A stretch of DNA of 64,000 bases from a candidate division WOR-3 bacterium (GCA_039804025.1 JBDRZP010000013.1:1-64000), one strand, 5' to 3'. Positions 1 through 9,494 are shown, counted from the first letter of the stretch. Translations and numbers: made by a program. Notes: generated from the sequence alone by a model not told the origin.

Positions 1-411
1 TATCTCATGCCTTATTCTCATTATTGCCCACTGCTTTCTTGACCTCAACCATAAATGCCTTATTGGAAGTAAAAAGGAAACTCCGTGCTCCTTTTTCTGA
101 ACCGGGTAATCTTCAGATTTATGAACCAATTCTATATCCTTAATTAAAATTTCATAATTATAAGGAGATCTCCTATCCTCTCTAAGTATTCCACTTACTA
201 TAATTGAGGATTCCTGAGTAATTTCATCATACATTTCAAAAACTCTATCATCAACCTCTCCCTTTGCCACTACTCCCTGAATAAAACCTGTCCCATCTCT
301 TATTATAAGAAAATGAATTTTACCTTTTGATCTTTTATTATAAAGCCAACCCTTTAACTTTACTTCCTTTCCAATATGTTTTGAAGCTTCTGATATCTCT
401 ATAATATCCAT
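1..411 (-). CDS. asnS: Asparaginyl-tRNA synthetase, N-terminal part (cut by window edge)
   Basis: Only the first 137 residues lie in the window. They form the OB-fold anticodon-binding domain (about residues 14-100: GWLYNKRSKGKIHFLIIRDG, later IIVSGILRED) followed by the start of the class II catalytic domain with KKEHG and RHLWLRSRKQWAIMRIR. The enzyme charges tRNA-Asn in the cytoplasm. I chose the ATG at 409-411, three bases after the stop of the upstream TPR lipoprotein gene, so the two are probably co-transcribed. An aspartyl-tRNA synthetase is the main alternative; the KEHG...HLWLRSR stretch favours the Asn enzyme. Confidence 0.8.
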   Translation of the reverse strand, partial: MDIIEISEASKHIGKEVKLKGWLYNKRSKGKIHFLIIRDGTGFIQGVVAKGEVDDRVFEMYDEITQESSIIVSGILREDRRSPYNYEILIKDIELVHKSEDYPVQKKEHGVSFLLPIRHLWLRSRKQWAIMRIRHEI

Positions 412-414
412 TTT

Positions 415-1281
415 TTAAAATCCTTTTAATTTTAATTCTTTTATAATTTCACGCGCTTCCTGAGCTATTCCAGAATTTTTAAATGGAAGTATTTCAAGAA
501 CTTTCCTGAAATCATAATAGGCAGACACTGTATCACCTTTTTCTAAATTGATCTTACCTCTTAAAAAATAAGCTTTTGGCAAATATATAGGAGGTTCTTT
601 CATAGTTATATATTTTGAGAGATAAGTATATGAAGAATCAATTTTATGTTCTTCAAAATATTTTTTTCCGTATTCAAAATAAGTTAAACCTATATAAAAT
701 GTTATATTCAAATTTAATTTTGAAGCACTTATTTTCTCACTGAACTTTTTATAAAGATTTAAAATCTTTCTGTATTCATTTTTATCAAAAAGATTTTTTA
801 TATATTCAAGAAAAAGCTCATCATCAAACTTTTCCTCAAGAACTTTTTCTACAAAATTTTTTCCTTCTATTTGCTCTCTTTCAATAAAGTAAAGAGCAAT
901 AAACTTTTTTTCTTCAAAAGTTAAATTCTCGGGTTCAAGAAGATATATTAAAAAAAGCGAACGTCTTGCTATCTCAGGTCCTTTATTTTTTGTTTCTAAA
1001 TAAATATCTCTTAAATTTTTTAATAATCTTTTTTTATATTTATTTTTATCAATAACCTTTTCAAAATAATAAAGGGCTGATAGATAAAATTTCTTTTTTA
1101 TATTTATCTCTCCAAGCAAAAGATAAATTTCAGGTTCTTCTTTTCCCTTTTTTAAAGAATAAAGAAGTATACTCTCAGCCTCTTCATACATACCTTCCTC
1201 AATGTATTTTTTACTCCTTGAAATGGGATCTGAACAGTTATAAAGAATTAAAAAAATTAAAAATAATATTTTTTTATCCAT
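415..1281 (-). CDS. TPR-repeat lipoprotein
   Basis: This 288-residue protein starts with a signal peptide ending in a lipobox (ILYNC, Cys16), so it is probably a lipid-anchored envelope protein. Tetratricopeptide-like helical repeats follow: residues 20-85 include YEEAESILL and YLSALYYFEK, and 230-275 include PKAYFLRGKINLEKGD. TPR proteins are usually assembly scaffolds; no enzymatic motif is visible. The start overlaps the end of pnp by 25 bp, implying translational coupling. Specific role unknown. Confidence 0.75.
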   Translation of the reverse strand: MDKKILFLIFLILYNCSDPISRSKKYIEEGMYEEAESILLYSLKKGKEEPEIYLLLGEINIKKKFYLSALYYFEKVIDKNKYKKRLLKNLRDIYLETKNKGPEIARRSLFLIYLLEPENLTFEEKKFIALYFIEREQIEGKNFVEKVLEEKFDDELFLEYIKNLFDKNEYRKILNLYKKFSEKISASKLNLNITFYIGLTYFEYGKKYFEEHKIDSSYTYLSKYITMKEPPIYLPKAYFLRGKINLEKGDTVSAYYDFRKVLEILPFKNSGIAQEAREIIKELKLKGF

Positions 1282-2045
1282 TCTTTTAAAATCTCTCCTG
1301 CTTTTTTAGCACAATTCTCAGCTATTTTTAAAACTTCTTCATGACTTATATCTTTCACCTTTTCTCCGAGCCCCATATTTGTAATTGCAGAAAAACCCAA
1401 AACTTTTAAACCAAGAGCTTTTGCCATAATTACCTCTGGCACTGTTGACATACCCACAGCATCAGCACCTATTATTCTTAAAAATCTATATTCTGCCTTT
1501 GTTTCAAGGGAAGGACCCTGCCAGCCAACATAAACTCCCTTTTTTATCTTTATTCCCCTCTCCTTTGCTATCTCCTCTATTTCCTCTATAATTTTTTCAT
1601 CATAGGCATCAAGCATGGACGGAAATTCTGTTTTTCCTCTTAAGGGATTTTCAGGAAATAAATTTATGTGATCAATTATTATCATAAGATCTCCAATATC
1701 AAAGGAAGGATTTAAACCACCGGCAGCATTTGTAACCACAAGAATTTTACCTCCTAACTCTTTAAGAATTCTTACAGGCAAGGTAACTTCTTTCATACTG
1801 TATCCTTCATAATAGTGAAATCTACCCGAAAAAATTAAAGCACTTTTATTTTCAAATATACCAAACAGAAGCTCACCTTTATGTCCTTTTACACCTGAAA
1901 CAGGAAAACCTTCTATTTCAGAATACTTTATTCTCTTTTGAACATTAATAAATTCTTCAATTTTTGACCAACCTGAACCTGTAATAATACCTATTTCAGC
2001 AAAATCAATGCCTTTATCCTTTAAAAATTTAATTATTTTATCCAT
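1257..2045 (-). CDS. pnp: Purine nucleoside phosphorylase
   Basis: The enzyme splits purine (deoxy)nucleosides with phosphate into base and (deoxy)ribose-1-phosphate in purine salvage. Family signatures are GIITGSGWS (phosphate loop region), VVTNAAGGLN, GWQGPSLETKAEYR, GADAVGMSTVPE and SAITNMGLG, in the normal order for the roughly 270-residue trimeric class. I prefer the ATG at 2045 (262 residues), 4 nt after the divIVA stop. An upstream in-frame ATG at 2075 would add ten residues, KSRRKEFEL-like, that read like divIVA tail sequence in another frame. Confidence 0.92.
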   Translation of the reverse strand: MDKIIKFLKDKGIDFAEIGIITGSGWSKIEEFINVQKRIKYSEIEGFPVSGVKGHKGELLFGIFENKSALIFSGRFHYYEGYSMKEVTLPVRILKELGGKILVVTNAAGGLNPSFDIGDLMIIIDHINLFPENPLRGKTEFPSMLDAYDEKIIEEIEEIAKERGIKIKKGVYVGWQGPSLETKAEYRFLRIIGADAVGMSTVPEVIMAKALGLKVLGFSAITNMGLGEKVKDISHEEVLKIAENCAKKAGEILKEWIKKYYF

Positions 2046-2049
2046 TAAC

Positions 2050-2523
2050 TCAAATTCTTTTCTTCTGCTCTTCAAGTATTCTAAATTGACTGTTTAACCA
2101 CTCCAATTGAGTTTCAAGAAGGGACTTTAATTCCCAGAGAAAACCTTCCTTTTTTGACTTTAATAGCTCTATTTCTTCTCTTAACTTCTGGAGTTCCCTT
2201 CGTGTATTTTCCAGAATTTTTTCTGATTCAATTTTTGCATTGGAAATTATAAGTTCTGCTTCCCTCTGAGCATTCTTTTTGAGTTCTTCTGTTGTCTTTT
2301 GTGTGGTAAGTAAGGCTTCTTTCATAATATTTTCCATTCTTCTGTAATCTTCAACCTTACTATCAAGATCCCTTATTCTTTCATTTAAAGTTAAATTTTC
2401 CCTTATAAGTTCTTCCATCTGCTCTGCCACTGTTTTTAAAAATTCCCTCACCTTTTCAGGATCATATCCTCTGAGCGACCTTGGAAAATCTGCGTTTCTT
2501 ATTTCTATTGGTGCAATTTTCAT
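2050..2523 (-). CDS. DivIVA-domain coiled-coil protein
   Basis: This 157-residue protein has the DivIVA N-terminal membrane-curvature domain (residues 1-60; IRNADFPRSLRGYDPEKVRE with the conserved FLKTVAEQ continuation). A charged coiled coil runs from about 28 to the end. DivIVA-family proteins mark negatively curved membrane and recruit division or growth proteins. DivIVA is better known in Gram-positives but also occurs in deltaproteobacteria and several candidate phyla. The gene lies in a 35-nt gap after yggS that holds a tRNA T-arm-like motif. No good Shine-Dalgarno sequence is visible. Confidence 0.85.
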   Translation of the reverse strand: MKIAPIEIRNADFPRSLRGYDPEKVREFLKTVAEQMEELIRENLTLNERIRDLDSKVEDYRRMENIMKEALLTTQKTTEELKKNAQREAELIISNAKIESEKILENTRRELQKLREEIELLKSKKEGFLWELKSLLETQLEWLNSQFRILEEQKKRI

Positions 2524-2543
2524 AATTAATTAAAAAATTTATG

Positions 2544-2554
2544 GGATTTGAACC
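2544..2554 (-). promoter_or_regulatory. T-arm-like leader motif upstream of divIVA
   Basis: On the sense strand the sequence is GGTTCAAATCC, an exact match to the tRNA T-arm consensus GGTTCRANYCC. It can form a three-G:C stem (GGG/CCC) around the loop TTCAAAT. It begins just after the yggS stop and ends 20 nt before the divIVA ATG. No tRNA body surrounds it. Function is inferred only from recurrence at six other gene starts in this window. Confidence 0.6.
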
Positions 2555-2558
2555 CTTT

Positions 2559-3251
2559 TTAAAATCTTTCTCCAAATAAAATTCTTCCAAGTCTTATAAT
2601 ACTTGCACCCTCTTTTATAGCATAAATAAAATCTTCACTCATTCCCATTGATAGTTCCTGTAATTTCAAATTATACTCTTTTTCTAAATAATCTCTCAAC
2701 TCCCTTAATTCAGAAAAACTCTTTCTTGATTTTTTCTCTTCTGGTGGATAAGGACCTATGGTAAAAAGACCTTTTATTTCAATATTTTTTAAATCAAGAA
2801 ATTTCTCAAAATTACTTAAAAGTTCTTCTCTTTTAAATCCATACTTTGTTTCTTCACCTGAGGTATTAACTTCTATAAGCACCTTGATTTTTTTGTTTAA
2901 TTTGTTTCCAATTTTATCTAACTCCTTTCCAAGTTTTAAGGAATCAACACTTTCTATCATGGTAAATAGATAAGAAGCCTTTTTAACTTTATTTGTTTGC
3001 AAATGCCCTATCATATGCCATTCTGGTTTATCAAAAATTTTTATTTTACCTTCAGCTTCTTGAACCCTATTTTCACCAAAAAGCCTTATTCCATGTTCAA
3101 AGGCAATTTTAATTCTTTCAATATCAATACCCTTTGTAGCACCTAAAATTTTAATTTTTTCTGGATTTTCAGATTCCTTATAGATAATTTCCTTAATTTT
3201 TTCTATTCTTTCAGGTATTGTTAATTTTTCTAACTCTCTCAATAAATTCAT
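2559..3251 (-). CDS. yggS: YggS/PLPBP-type pyridoxal phosphate homeostasis protein
   Basis: This is a single-domain TIM-barrel PLP-binding protein that buffers free pyridoxal phosphate. It shows the PLP lysine (ILGATKG, Lys40), LFGENRVQEA, WHMIGHLQTNKVKKA, IEVNTSGEETKYGF, LSMGMSEDFIYAI and IRLGRILFGER. At 230 residues it is family-sized. The N terminus overlaps the end of the upstream membrane-protein gene by 41 bp; it is followed by divIVA. A yggS gene near division genes is common in bacteria, which fits this neighbourhood. Confidence 0.93.
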   Translation of the reverse strand: MNLLRELEKLTIPERIEKIKEIIYKESENPEKIKILGATKGIDIERIKIAFEHGIRLFGENRVQEAEGKIKIFDKPEWHMIGHLQTNKVKKASYLFTMIESVDSLKLGKELDKIGNKLNKKIKVLIEVNTSGEETKYGFKREELLSNFEKFLDLKNIEIKGLFTIGPYPPEEKKSRKSFSELRELRDYLEKEYNLKLQELSMGMSEDFIYAIKEGASIIRLGRILFGERF

Positions 3252-3606
3252 AAACTTTTTCCCTTTCCTTTGTAAAAAGTGTTATTCCCCTTAAATTATC
3301 AAGAAAATTTTTTCTAAAATAAGGGGACACAAATAAACCTTGAGTTATTTTTTCAACTCTTTTTATATTCTTTACATCAATTTCCCTTTTCCAGAAAATT
3401 TTCTCAATAATAAGCTTTTTATCATCTATTTTATATTTAATCGGAAAAAGAAAATCATTAATTGAAAATAAAAGTATAAGGATAGATAAAAGAGAAAAAA
3501 AGGAACCATAAGAAATAAAAATAAGAAATGAAACTAAAAGTATTAAAAAGATTACAAAAAAGCCTTTTAATTTATTATCCTTTAAAAGCCAAACCTCCCA
3601 TTCCAT
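3211..3606 (-). CDS. Small membrane protein with PH-like C-terminal domain
   Basis: This 131-residue protein has two hydrophobic helices (about 13-33 and 35-53) followed by a short beta-rich region with one C-terminal helix (IDDKKLIIEKIFWKREIDVK, then YEFIERVRKI). This layout resembles bacterial PH (YdbS/YdbT-like) membrane proteins, an inference from pattern only. It overlaps yggS by 41 bp and sits 9 nt after the kbl-like gene, so it is part of the same operon. Function unknown. Confidence 0.6.
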   Translation of the reverse strand: MEWEVWLLKDNKLKGFFVIFLILLVSFLIFISYGSFFSLLSILILLFSINDFLFPIKYKIDDKKLIIEKIFWKREIDVKNIKRVEKITQGLFVSPYFRKNFLDNLRGITLFTKEREKVYEFIERVRKINNT

Positions 3607-3615
3607 TAATAATTT

Positions 3616-4848
3616 TTAAAATTTTTCTCTTTTATATTTTTCAAGAACACTCAAAACATAATCAATATCATAATAGGTATGATCTGCATTTACTTGAAAT
3701 CTTATAGTTTCATCCCCTCTTGGAACTATTGGATAGGTAAGACCTGTTGCTAAAATTCCATTTTCAATTAAATAATTAACAAGATCCCTTGTTTTCCATG
3801 TATCCCTTATTAAAAGAGGAACAATGGGATGGGAGCTTAAAATCGTCTCGTATCCAAGCTTTAAAAGGTTTTCCTTGAAATACTTTGTTAATTCTCTTAA
3901 GTATTCAAGCCTTTTCCTACCTTCTTTGCTATCAAGAAATTCGATAACTTTAAGAGCACAAGCTGCCTCAGCTGGTGTTATAGGATTTGAGTAAACATAT
4001 GTTATAGCAACTTCCTTTAAGTAATTTATTATCACTTCATCAGATACAACATAACCACCATTTACTCCGAATGCCTTACCAAGTGTTCCTATCAAAATAT
4101 CACATCTTGCACCTGTATATTCCTCAGTTCCTCTTCCAGTTTCACCAAAAGCACCAACTCCATGAGAATCATCTACAACTACTATTATGTTTTCTTCAAA
4201 ATATTCATCATATTTATTTGAAATCTCTTCTATTTCCTTTAAAGGTGCAAAATCACCTCTCATACTGAAAACTCCATCAGTAACAATAATAAGTCTTTTT
4301 GCCTTTCCAAGAACACCTTTAACTTTTTCCTCAAGATCCTTCATATCAAGATGCTTATAAATAAGTCTTTCCTTGGGTCTTGATAACCTTATGGCATTTA
4401 TAATACAGTTGTGATTTAACTCGTCACTTAAAACAATTGTTTCAGCATTTATAAGAGCAGCCAGAACACCAATAACCGTGACATAGGCTGCACTGTAAAT
4501 CATACAGTCTTCCCTTTTATGAAATTCTGCCAGCTTTTTTTCAAGCAATCTATGGGGTTCAAAGGTTCCACTTATAAATCTCACTGCACCTGGACCAACA
4601 CCAAATTTTCTTGCATATTCTTCTTCTATTTTTATTATATCTTCAAGAAGCGACATTCCAAGATATGAATTAGAATTCATTCTTATAAATTCCTTATTTC
4701 CAAAACCCTTCAAGAAATACCTTGGTCCTTTACCATTTTCCGGTTTTTTAATTCCTGTTATAATATATTCCTTTCCCTTTAATCTACCTTCTTCCTTGAG
4801 TTTTAATAATTCTTTTTTTAAAACTTCGTTTAATTTATTGGTAGCCAC
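3616..4848 (-). CDS. kbl: Alpha-oxoamine synthase family enzyme (glycine C-acetyltransferase-like)
   Basis: This 410-residue fold-type I PLP enzyme condenses an amino acid with an acyl-CoA or runs the reverse cleavage. The PLP lysine is Lys258 in GTLGKAFG. The DDSHGVGAFGETGRG segment (Asp226/Asp227, His229) and the SNSYLG and RFISGTFEPHRLLE segments fit 2-amino-3-ketobutyrate CoA ligase (Kbl) rather well. BioF (8-amino-7-oxononanoate synthase) and serine palmitoyltransferase-like enzymes are the alternatives; no threonine dehydrogenase or biotin gene is nearby to decide. The start is GTG at 4846-4848 behind AGGAGG. Confidence 0.8.
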   Translation of the reverse strand: MATNKLNEVLKKELLKLKEEGRLKGKEYIITGIKKPENGKGPRYFLKGFGNKEFIRMNSNSYLGMSLLEDIIKIEEEYARKFGVGPGAVRFISGTFEPHRLLEKKLAEFHKREDCMIYSAAYVTVIGVLAALINAETIVLSDELNHNCIINAIRLSRPKERLIYKHLDMKDLEEKVKGVLGKAKRLIIVTDGVFSMRGDFAPLKEIEEISNKYDEYFEENIIVVVDDSHGVGAFGETGRGTEEYTGARCDILIGTLGKAFGVNGGYVVSDEVIINYLKEVAITYVYSNPITPAEAACALKVIEFLDSKEGRKRLEYLRELTKYFKENLLKLGYETILSSHPIVPLLIRDTWKTRDLVNYLIENGILATGLTYPIVPRGDETIRFQVNADHTYYDIDYVLSVLEKYKREKF

Positions 4849-4909
4849 TTTTATCCTCCTTTTTAATTTTAAATATAATTATAAGAAAAACTTATCTTAA
4901 AATTTATAG

Positions 4910-5323
4910 ATGAACTATTTAATTTTATCAATAATTACACTTATTGCTTGGGGATTTTGGGGATTTTTTTCAAAATTTTCTACATATTATTACAGGTGGT
5001 ATGAATACTTCATTTTCTCAAGTATTATGTCGCTTTTTTTCTCAACATTTCTTTTTTTCCTTTATAGAAAAGATTTGAACTTTAGACCAGAAGGATTAGT
5101 TTACCTTTTACTTGCACTATTCTCAGGAACCATAGGAACGGTATTTTTTTATCTCGCACTTACAAAAGGAAAAGCATCCATAATAGTCCCTTTAACATCC
5201 CTTTATCCTGCTTTTACTCTTATACTTGCAAGGATATTTTTAAAAGAAGAATTAAGTCTACAAGGGTATATTGGAATAATACTTGCCATATTCGCTATTT
5301 TATTACTGTCGAGAAGTTCTTAA
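4910..5323 (+). CDS. EamA-family half-size membrane transporter
   Basis: This 137-residue protein has four to five predicted transmembrane helices and one EamA/DMT unit (ITLIAWGFWGFFSKFS at the start; GTIGTVFFYLALTKGKASII, then LYPAFTLILARIFLKEELS). Typical DMT exporters carry two such units, so this one must dimerise or pair with another subunit. The substrate cannot be told. There is no Shine-Dalgarno sequence; a TAAAAT box lies 6 nt before ATG. The 3' end overlaps truD on the other strand by 21 bp. Confidence 0.8.
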   Translation: MNYLILSIITLIAWGFWGFFSKFSTYYYRWYEYFIFSSIMSLFFSTFLFFLYRKDLNFRPEGLVYLLLALFSGTIGTVFFYLALTKGKASIIVPLTSLYPAFTLILARIFLKEELSLQGYIGIILAIFAILLLSRSS

Positions 5324-6454
5324 ATTAAGCCTCCTCATTAAAATTTTTAATAAAATTGTAGCATAGGAACCAGGAGGTAAAGAAAAAGAAAGCAAAAGTT
5401 TTTCTCTGTCGTAATCAAAACTCAAATCCATAGGATATACCCATAATTTTCTTTTAAACCCTTTAAAGGAAAAATTTTCCAAAAATTCAGGGACTTTTAA
5501 TGGATAACTGAGATTCTCTTTTTTTAATTCTGAAATTAAAATTTTTTCAAATTCAGGATGAGAGGGAATTCTTTCTGTTCCAGGAACAGGAAATATAGAT
5601 TCACTCAAAATATCCTTTACCTCATCGTTAACAATCTCAGGAACAAAAAGGAAAAGATTTTTTATCTTAATAGCAAAACCCTTTTTAAAACTTATTTTAC
5701 CTTTTTTAAGAAATTTACTGGCACATTTATCCCATATAAGGGATGAAAATTTTTCAAAATAAATTTTTAACAAATCTTCTTCTATCTCTTCTATAATTCC
5801 CCTATAATCACCCTTAATTAATTTTTTTATAGTTTCTCTATCCTTATCAGAAGGTGCATAGGGAAGAATTCTCTCTGGTTTATCAAAAAATCTTTTTACA
5901 TATTTTTTGAACCTATTTAAATTCTTTCTTCCCTCAGGTGAAAGGGATAAAAGGTGAACCTTTATTGCCTCTTTAAGATTTCCTTTCATTAACAGCGAGA
6001 AAAAGAGAGAGGAAACATCTGAGGACAATCTCTGTATATCAAAATAATTGGGGAAACCATTTTTCTTAATATCCTCAAGAATTTGAAAAATTTTATTTAA
6101 TTCCCTTTCCTTTATACCTCTTAAAGTTATTTTGAAATTATTCTTTTCAAGATCATAGGAGTTTAACTCTTTATCAGAAAAACCAACAAGTTCAGCAGAA
6201 AAGTTTTTAAATTTTATATAATTTGGAATATTTCCTTTTGCAGAAAAATAAAAAATGCTCAAAGACTTTTTATCCTTCAAACCTAAAAAACTTATTTTTG
6301 CATTAAAGGTTTTCTCAAGAAGACTCTTTAAATAAAAACTTTCAAGGTCTATTTTTCTTGCTTTAAAAACTTTATATAACCCTTTATCTTTTAAAACATC
6401 CTTCTTTAAAACCTCTTCCACCACAAAATCCTCTGGATAAGTTTTAAATTTCAT
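5303..6454 (-). CDS. truD: tRNA pseudouridine(13) synthase TruD
   Basis: TruD converts uridine 13 of certain tRNAs to pseudouridine. The N-terminal PEDFVVEE and the catalytic segment FLGLKDKKSLS (Asp61) are diagnostic, followed by LRGI and NYFDIQRLSS. The length (383 residues) matches the family. The ATG at 6452-6454 shares its A with the preceding stop (TGATG); a GTG one codon earlier is also possible. The N terminus is coupled to the secreted propeller gene. The 3' end overlaps the convergent EamA gene by 21 bp. Confidence 0.9.
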   Translation of the reverse strand: MKFKTYPEDFVVEEVLKKDVLKDKGLYKVFKARKIDLESFYLKSLLEKTFNAKISFLGLKDKKSLSIFYFSAKGNIPNYIKFKNFSAELVGFSDKELNSYDLEKNNFKITLRGIKERELNKIFQILEDIKKNGFPNYFDIQRLSSDVSSLFFSLLMKGNLKEAIKVHLLSLSPEGRKNLNRFKKYVKRFFDKPERILPYAPSDKDRETIKKLIKGDYRGIIEEIEEDLLKIYFEKFSSLIWDKCASKFLKKGKISFKKGFAIKIKNLFLFVPEIVNDEVKDILSESIFPVPGTERIPSHPEFEKILISELKKENLSYPLKVPEFLENFSFKGFKRKLWVYPMDLSFDYDREKLLLSFSLPPGSYATILLKILMRRLNLRTSRQ

Positions 6455-8427
6455 CACTCACAAATTATTTTTTTTATCTTCATACCCTTATCAGACTTTA
6501 TAACTAAAAGGTAAAAACCCCTTTCAAGGGCCAAAGCATCCACCCTGACTCTATCACCTGAACTTACAAAATTCAATTTTTTAATCCTGCCTGATGGTGA
6601 ATAAACAAAAATCTCCTTTAAGGCATCTTTTGTTTTTATGTAAAAGAAACCTGTCTCCTTTTTAAAGGGATTGGGAAAAACAAGGGGTTCTTCTATTTCC
6701 TGGGGCCCAAAAACATTTATATTCATAATTGAGACTCCATCCTTTGTACCTATTATAATTTCATTATTTAAATTATCATAATATAAAAGGGAAGCAGAGC
6801 ACTGTGAATTAAAATCAACATTTTCAGTCCTTGTAAGAGTATTATGGGAAGATTCAAAAATTTTTTCATCACCACTCCTTGAAATAAAAATTAACCCACT
6901 TCTTGTAATAGCATAAGTATTTCCATATTTATCATTTATTACTGAAACAGTATAAGAATCAAAAGTCCTATAATTTTTAATAAATTGAAAATCAGGCAAT
7001 TTATATTCAAATAACCCTGAATTTGTTGCAAAAAAAATCTTATTTTCATAAATTGATATATCATAAACAGGATAACCTGCATTCATAACAAAATTGGCAT
7101 TATAATTTTTATCAATTTTATAAATATTACCATCTGTATTGGAAACAAAATAAAAATCAGCACATTTTTCTATATCTGTTGCATAACCAAGGTTAAAAAT
7201 TTCTTTAATTTTCTCATCCTTTAAATTCCTTATTTCTATTGAATTCTGTGCAGGCTTTAAAACAAAAAAGGTAGAATCATTAAAAAATTTTAAAAGCTGA
7301 ATACAGGTAGAAAGATTTAAAGTATCATATATATTGAAAAGAGAATCAATCTTAAAAATTGGACCACACCAAGGGGAAGTGATTATAATTTTAGAATTTA
7401 CATCAAGGGTTCTTATCCAACCACTTAATAATTTATTTAACCTTTCATATTTTTCATTAAAAATATCAAATCCTCTATCATGGGAAAAAAGGTAATATTT
7501 TCCAAATTTTTTAACAGAAGAAATGGAATTGGAAGTTAATTCTTTAAAATAATTTTTGAAATTTAAAAAAAGAGAATTTTTATAATCATAAATTACAATA
7601 CCTTTTCCAAGGAGATAAATTTTATTTTTAACCTTAATCAAACTTTTTGTATTGAAATTACTGAATTTTAATTTTTGACCATTATAAAAAATATATGAAC
7701 CACCTTCTGTCCCTACAAATAATGTGTCAGAATTCCCATTTAGAGAATTTATAATATATGGAAATTTAGCTAAAAGAGAATCAGGGTATAAATACAAAAA
7801 ACTATCAGAAGAAACAAAAATTTTATTATTAAAGATAAAGATATCACCTATTTTCCCTGTCGCAATTCCAGAATGGAAAGTTGGGGGGATCCTTCCCAGT
7901 AAATCAATTTTAATTTTATAAAGACCTAATTTTGTTCCAACAAATAAGGTATCTTTTATTATTTCAAGAGAAATTACGGTATCCTTAGGAAAATAATTTT
8001 TTCTTTCAAAGAAAAGTGAATCATCAGAAGTATCAATTGTTTTATTTCTATATATCCCCTTTAAACCCCTATTACCTGCTAAAAAAACTGTATCACCTTT
8101 TATCTTTATTTCCCTGTAAATATCTCTTTCAAGAAAAAGAGGAGGATAAAAATACTTTTTGTTATTTTTTAAATTTATAACAATAAGATTTTCAGAATTT
8201 GTTAAATTTAAAAGGCTATCTTTTAAAAAAATAGCATAATAAGGGTATAGGGGAATTGAATCAGAATTTGTAAATTTGTAAAAAACTGAATCCTTATTAA
8301 AATCAACAAGATAAATACCGTGATCACCTGTTATAAAAATTGTATCATTCCTATTACAAACACTGTAAAAAGTATCTGAATGTGTAAAATTATTAAAAAT
8401 TGAAAAAAATAAAATTAACTCAAACAT
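6454..8427 (-). CDS. Secreted beta-propeller-like protein with C-terminal sorting tail
   Basis: This 657-residue protein begins with a hydrophobic signal segment (LILFFSIFNNF). It continues with many short beta-strand repeats of the type DTLFVGTKLGLYKI, DTLFVGTEGGSYIF, YENKIFFATNSGLFEYKL and NEIIIGTKDGVSIM, as in two-component-regulator propellers. It ends with a Por/type IX-like tail: VFPNPFKKETG, then IFVYSPSGRIKKL and ALERGFYLLVIKS. It is probably exported and surface-associated. The start overlaps the DegT-like gene by 13 bp. No catalytic motif is seen. Confidence 0.7.
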   Translation of the reverse strand: MFELILFFSIFNNFTHSDTFYSVCNRNDTIFITGDHGIYLVDFNKDSVFYKFTNSDSIPLYPYYAIFLKDSLLNLTNSENLIVINLKNNKKYFYPPLFLERDIYREIKIKGDTVFLAGNRGLKGIYRNKTIDTSDDSLFFERKNYFPKDTVISLEIIKDTLFVGTKLGLYKIKIDLLGRIPPTFHSGIATGKIGDIFIFNNKIFVSSDSFLYLYPDSLLAKFPYIINSLNGNSDTLFVGTEGGSYIFYNGQKLKFSNFNTKSLIKVKNKIYLLGKGIVIYDYKNSLFLNFKNYFKELTSNSISSVKKFGKYYLFSHDRGFDIFNEKYERLNKLLSGWIRTLDVNSKIIITSPWCGPIFKIDSLFNIYDTLNLSTCIQLLKFFNDSTFFVLKPAQNSIEIRNLKDEKIKEIFNLGYATDIEKCADFYFVSNTDGNIYKIDKNYNANFVMNAGYPVYDISIYENKIFFATNSGLFEYKLPDFQFIKNYRTFDSYTVSVINDKYGNTYAITRSGLIFISRSGDEKIFESSHNTLTRTENVDFNSQCSASLLYYDNLNNEIIIGTKDGVSIMNINVFGPQEIEEPLVFPNPFKKETGFFYIKTKDALKEIFVYSPSGRIKKLNFVSSGDRVRVDALALERGFYLLVIKSDKGMKIKKIICE

Positions 8428-9494
8428 CTTTCAATTACCTCCTTTATTTTTTTCATATCATTAATATTATAACGGTGATCGATAGGTAAAGAAAGTATTT
8501 TCTCAGGAATTTTGTGAATTTCTGGATAATTCTCCTTCTTTATTAAAGGGTGAATATCTGGCCATAGTGTTGGTGGGTATATCCTGTTTTTAATCAGAAA
8601 ATCTTTTATTTTATGTTTATTGTTACTAAAAAATGGGAAATTCAAGGGACATATACCCTCTGGCAGGTCTGTGTAAAGTGGCTGTATTTTTTCAAAATTA
8701 AGGTTTTTTAAAAGATAAATAAAATTTTGCCTTCTTTTTTCTATTATAAATTCATATGGAATTCTTTTTAAAATGTAATTTGTTAAAAAAGAGAGTTTTT
8801 TGGAATCTTTATTATCTGTTAATTTTTTTTCATAATTTCTATCAAGAACATCATAGGCAAAGGAAAATAAAGGCTTTGTTAAATCAGGAAGAAAATTGTG
8901 AAAGTTTCTTATAAGATAAGCTGATAATTTAATTAAAAAAGTTTTATAATCAAAGTTTTTAACAGAATCCTTAATCTCTCCATCAAAAAAAAGAACACCT
9001 CCATCAGGTAAGGGTAAAATTTTCCTCAAAGAGCCAAAAATAAAGGATGGTTTTATTTTAAAATTTCTTTTTTTAAAGGTTAAAAGAGAATGACTTATAT
9101 CAAGTATAAAGGGAATTTCAAGTTCATAATCTACTGGAAACCCAAAATATTCAATTATTATAACAATAGGATTTTTATACCTTGCTGCTTTTTTCTTTAT
9201 ATCATCAAAATCAATTTGGGGTTTTGGGTCAAAATAAACTCTATAAAAATCAAAATCAAGGGATAATTCCTCAAAAGGTCTTATAACTTCATAGCAGGTA
9301 TAGCTTGGTAAAAGATAAAAATATTTTTCTTTTAAATTTTTAAGAAGAAAACGAAGAGCATCTCTTCCTGAAAAAAAGAGTTTAAAATTTTTCAAATAAC
9401 TCTTCCAAAACTTAAAAATATTTTTCTTTTTTTTAAAAAGAAATGAAAATTCAAAATAGTAGTCAGAACCAATAGGATAATTTTTTGTTCTCAT
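8415..9494 (-). CDS. DegT/DnrJ/EryC1-like PLP-fold protein
   Basis: This 359-residue protein has the outline of a sugar-aminotransferase-type fold-I PLP protein. FSGRDALRFLLKNL is the N-terminal substrate-binding region, and YFYLLPSYTCYEV and VIIIEYFGFPVD follow. The putative PLP lysine is Lys158 in GSLRKILPLPDGG (normally S-x-K-x2-x3-GDGG). The usual E/D-D-A-A-Q motif is replaced by ILDISHSL, so activity is uncertain. It could make an amino sugar or be a divergent homologue. It is coupled to the downstream propeller gene. Confidence 0.6.
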   Translation of the reverse strand: MRTKNYPIGSDYYFEFSFLFKKKKNIFKFWKSYLKNFKLFFSGRDALRFLLKNLKEKYFYLLPSYTCYEVIRPFEELSLDFDFYRVYFDPKPQIDFDDIKKKAARYKNPIVIIIEYFGFPVDYELEIPFILDISHSLLTFKKRNFKIKPSFIFGSLRKILPLPDGGVLFFDGEIKDSVKNFDYKTFLIKLSAYLIRNFHNFLPDLTKPLFSFAYDVLDRNYEKKLTDNKDSKKLSFLTNYILKRIPYEFIIEKRRQNFIYLLKNLNFEKIQPLYTDLPEGICPLNFPFFSNNKHKIKDFLIKNRIYPPTLWPDIHPLIKKENYPEIHKIPEKILSLPIDHRYNINDMKKIKEVIERCLS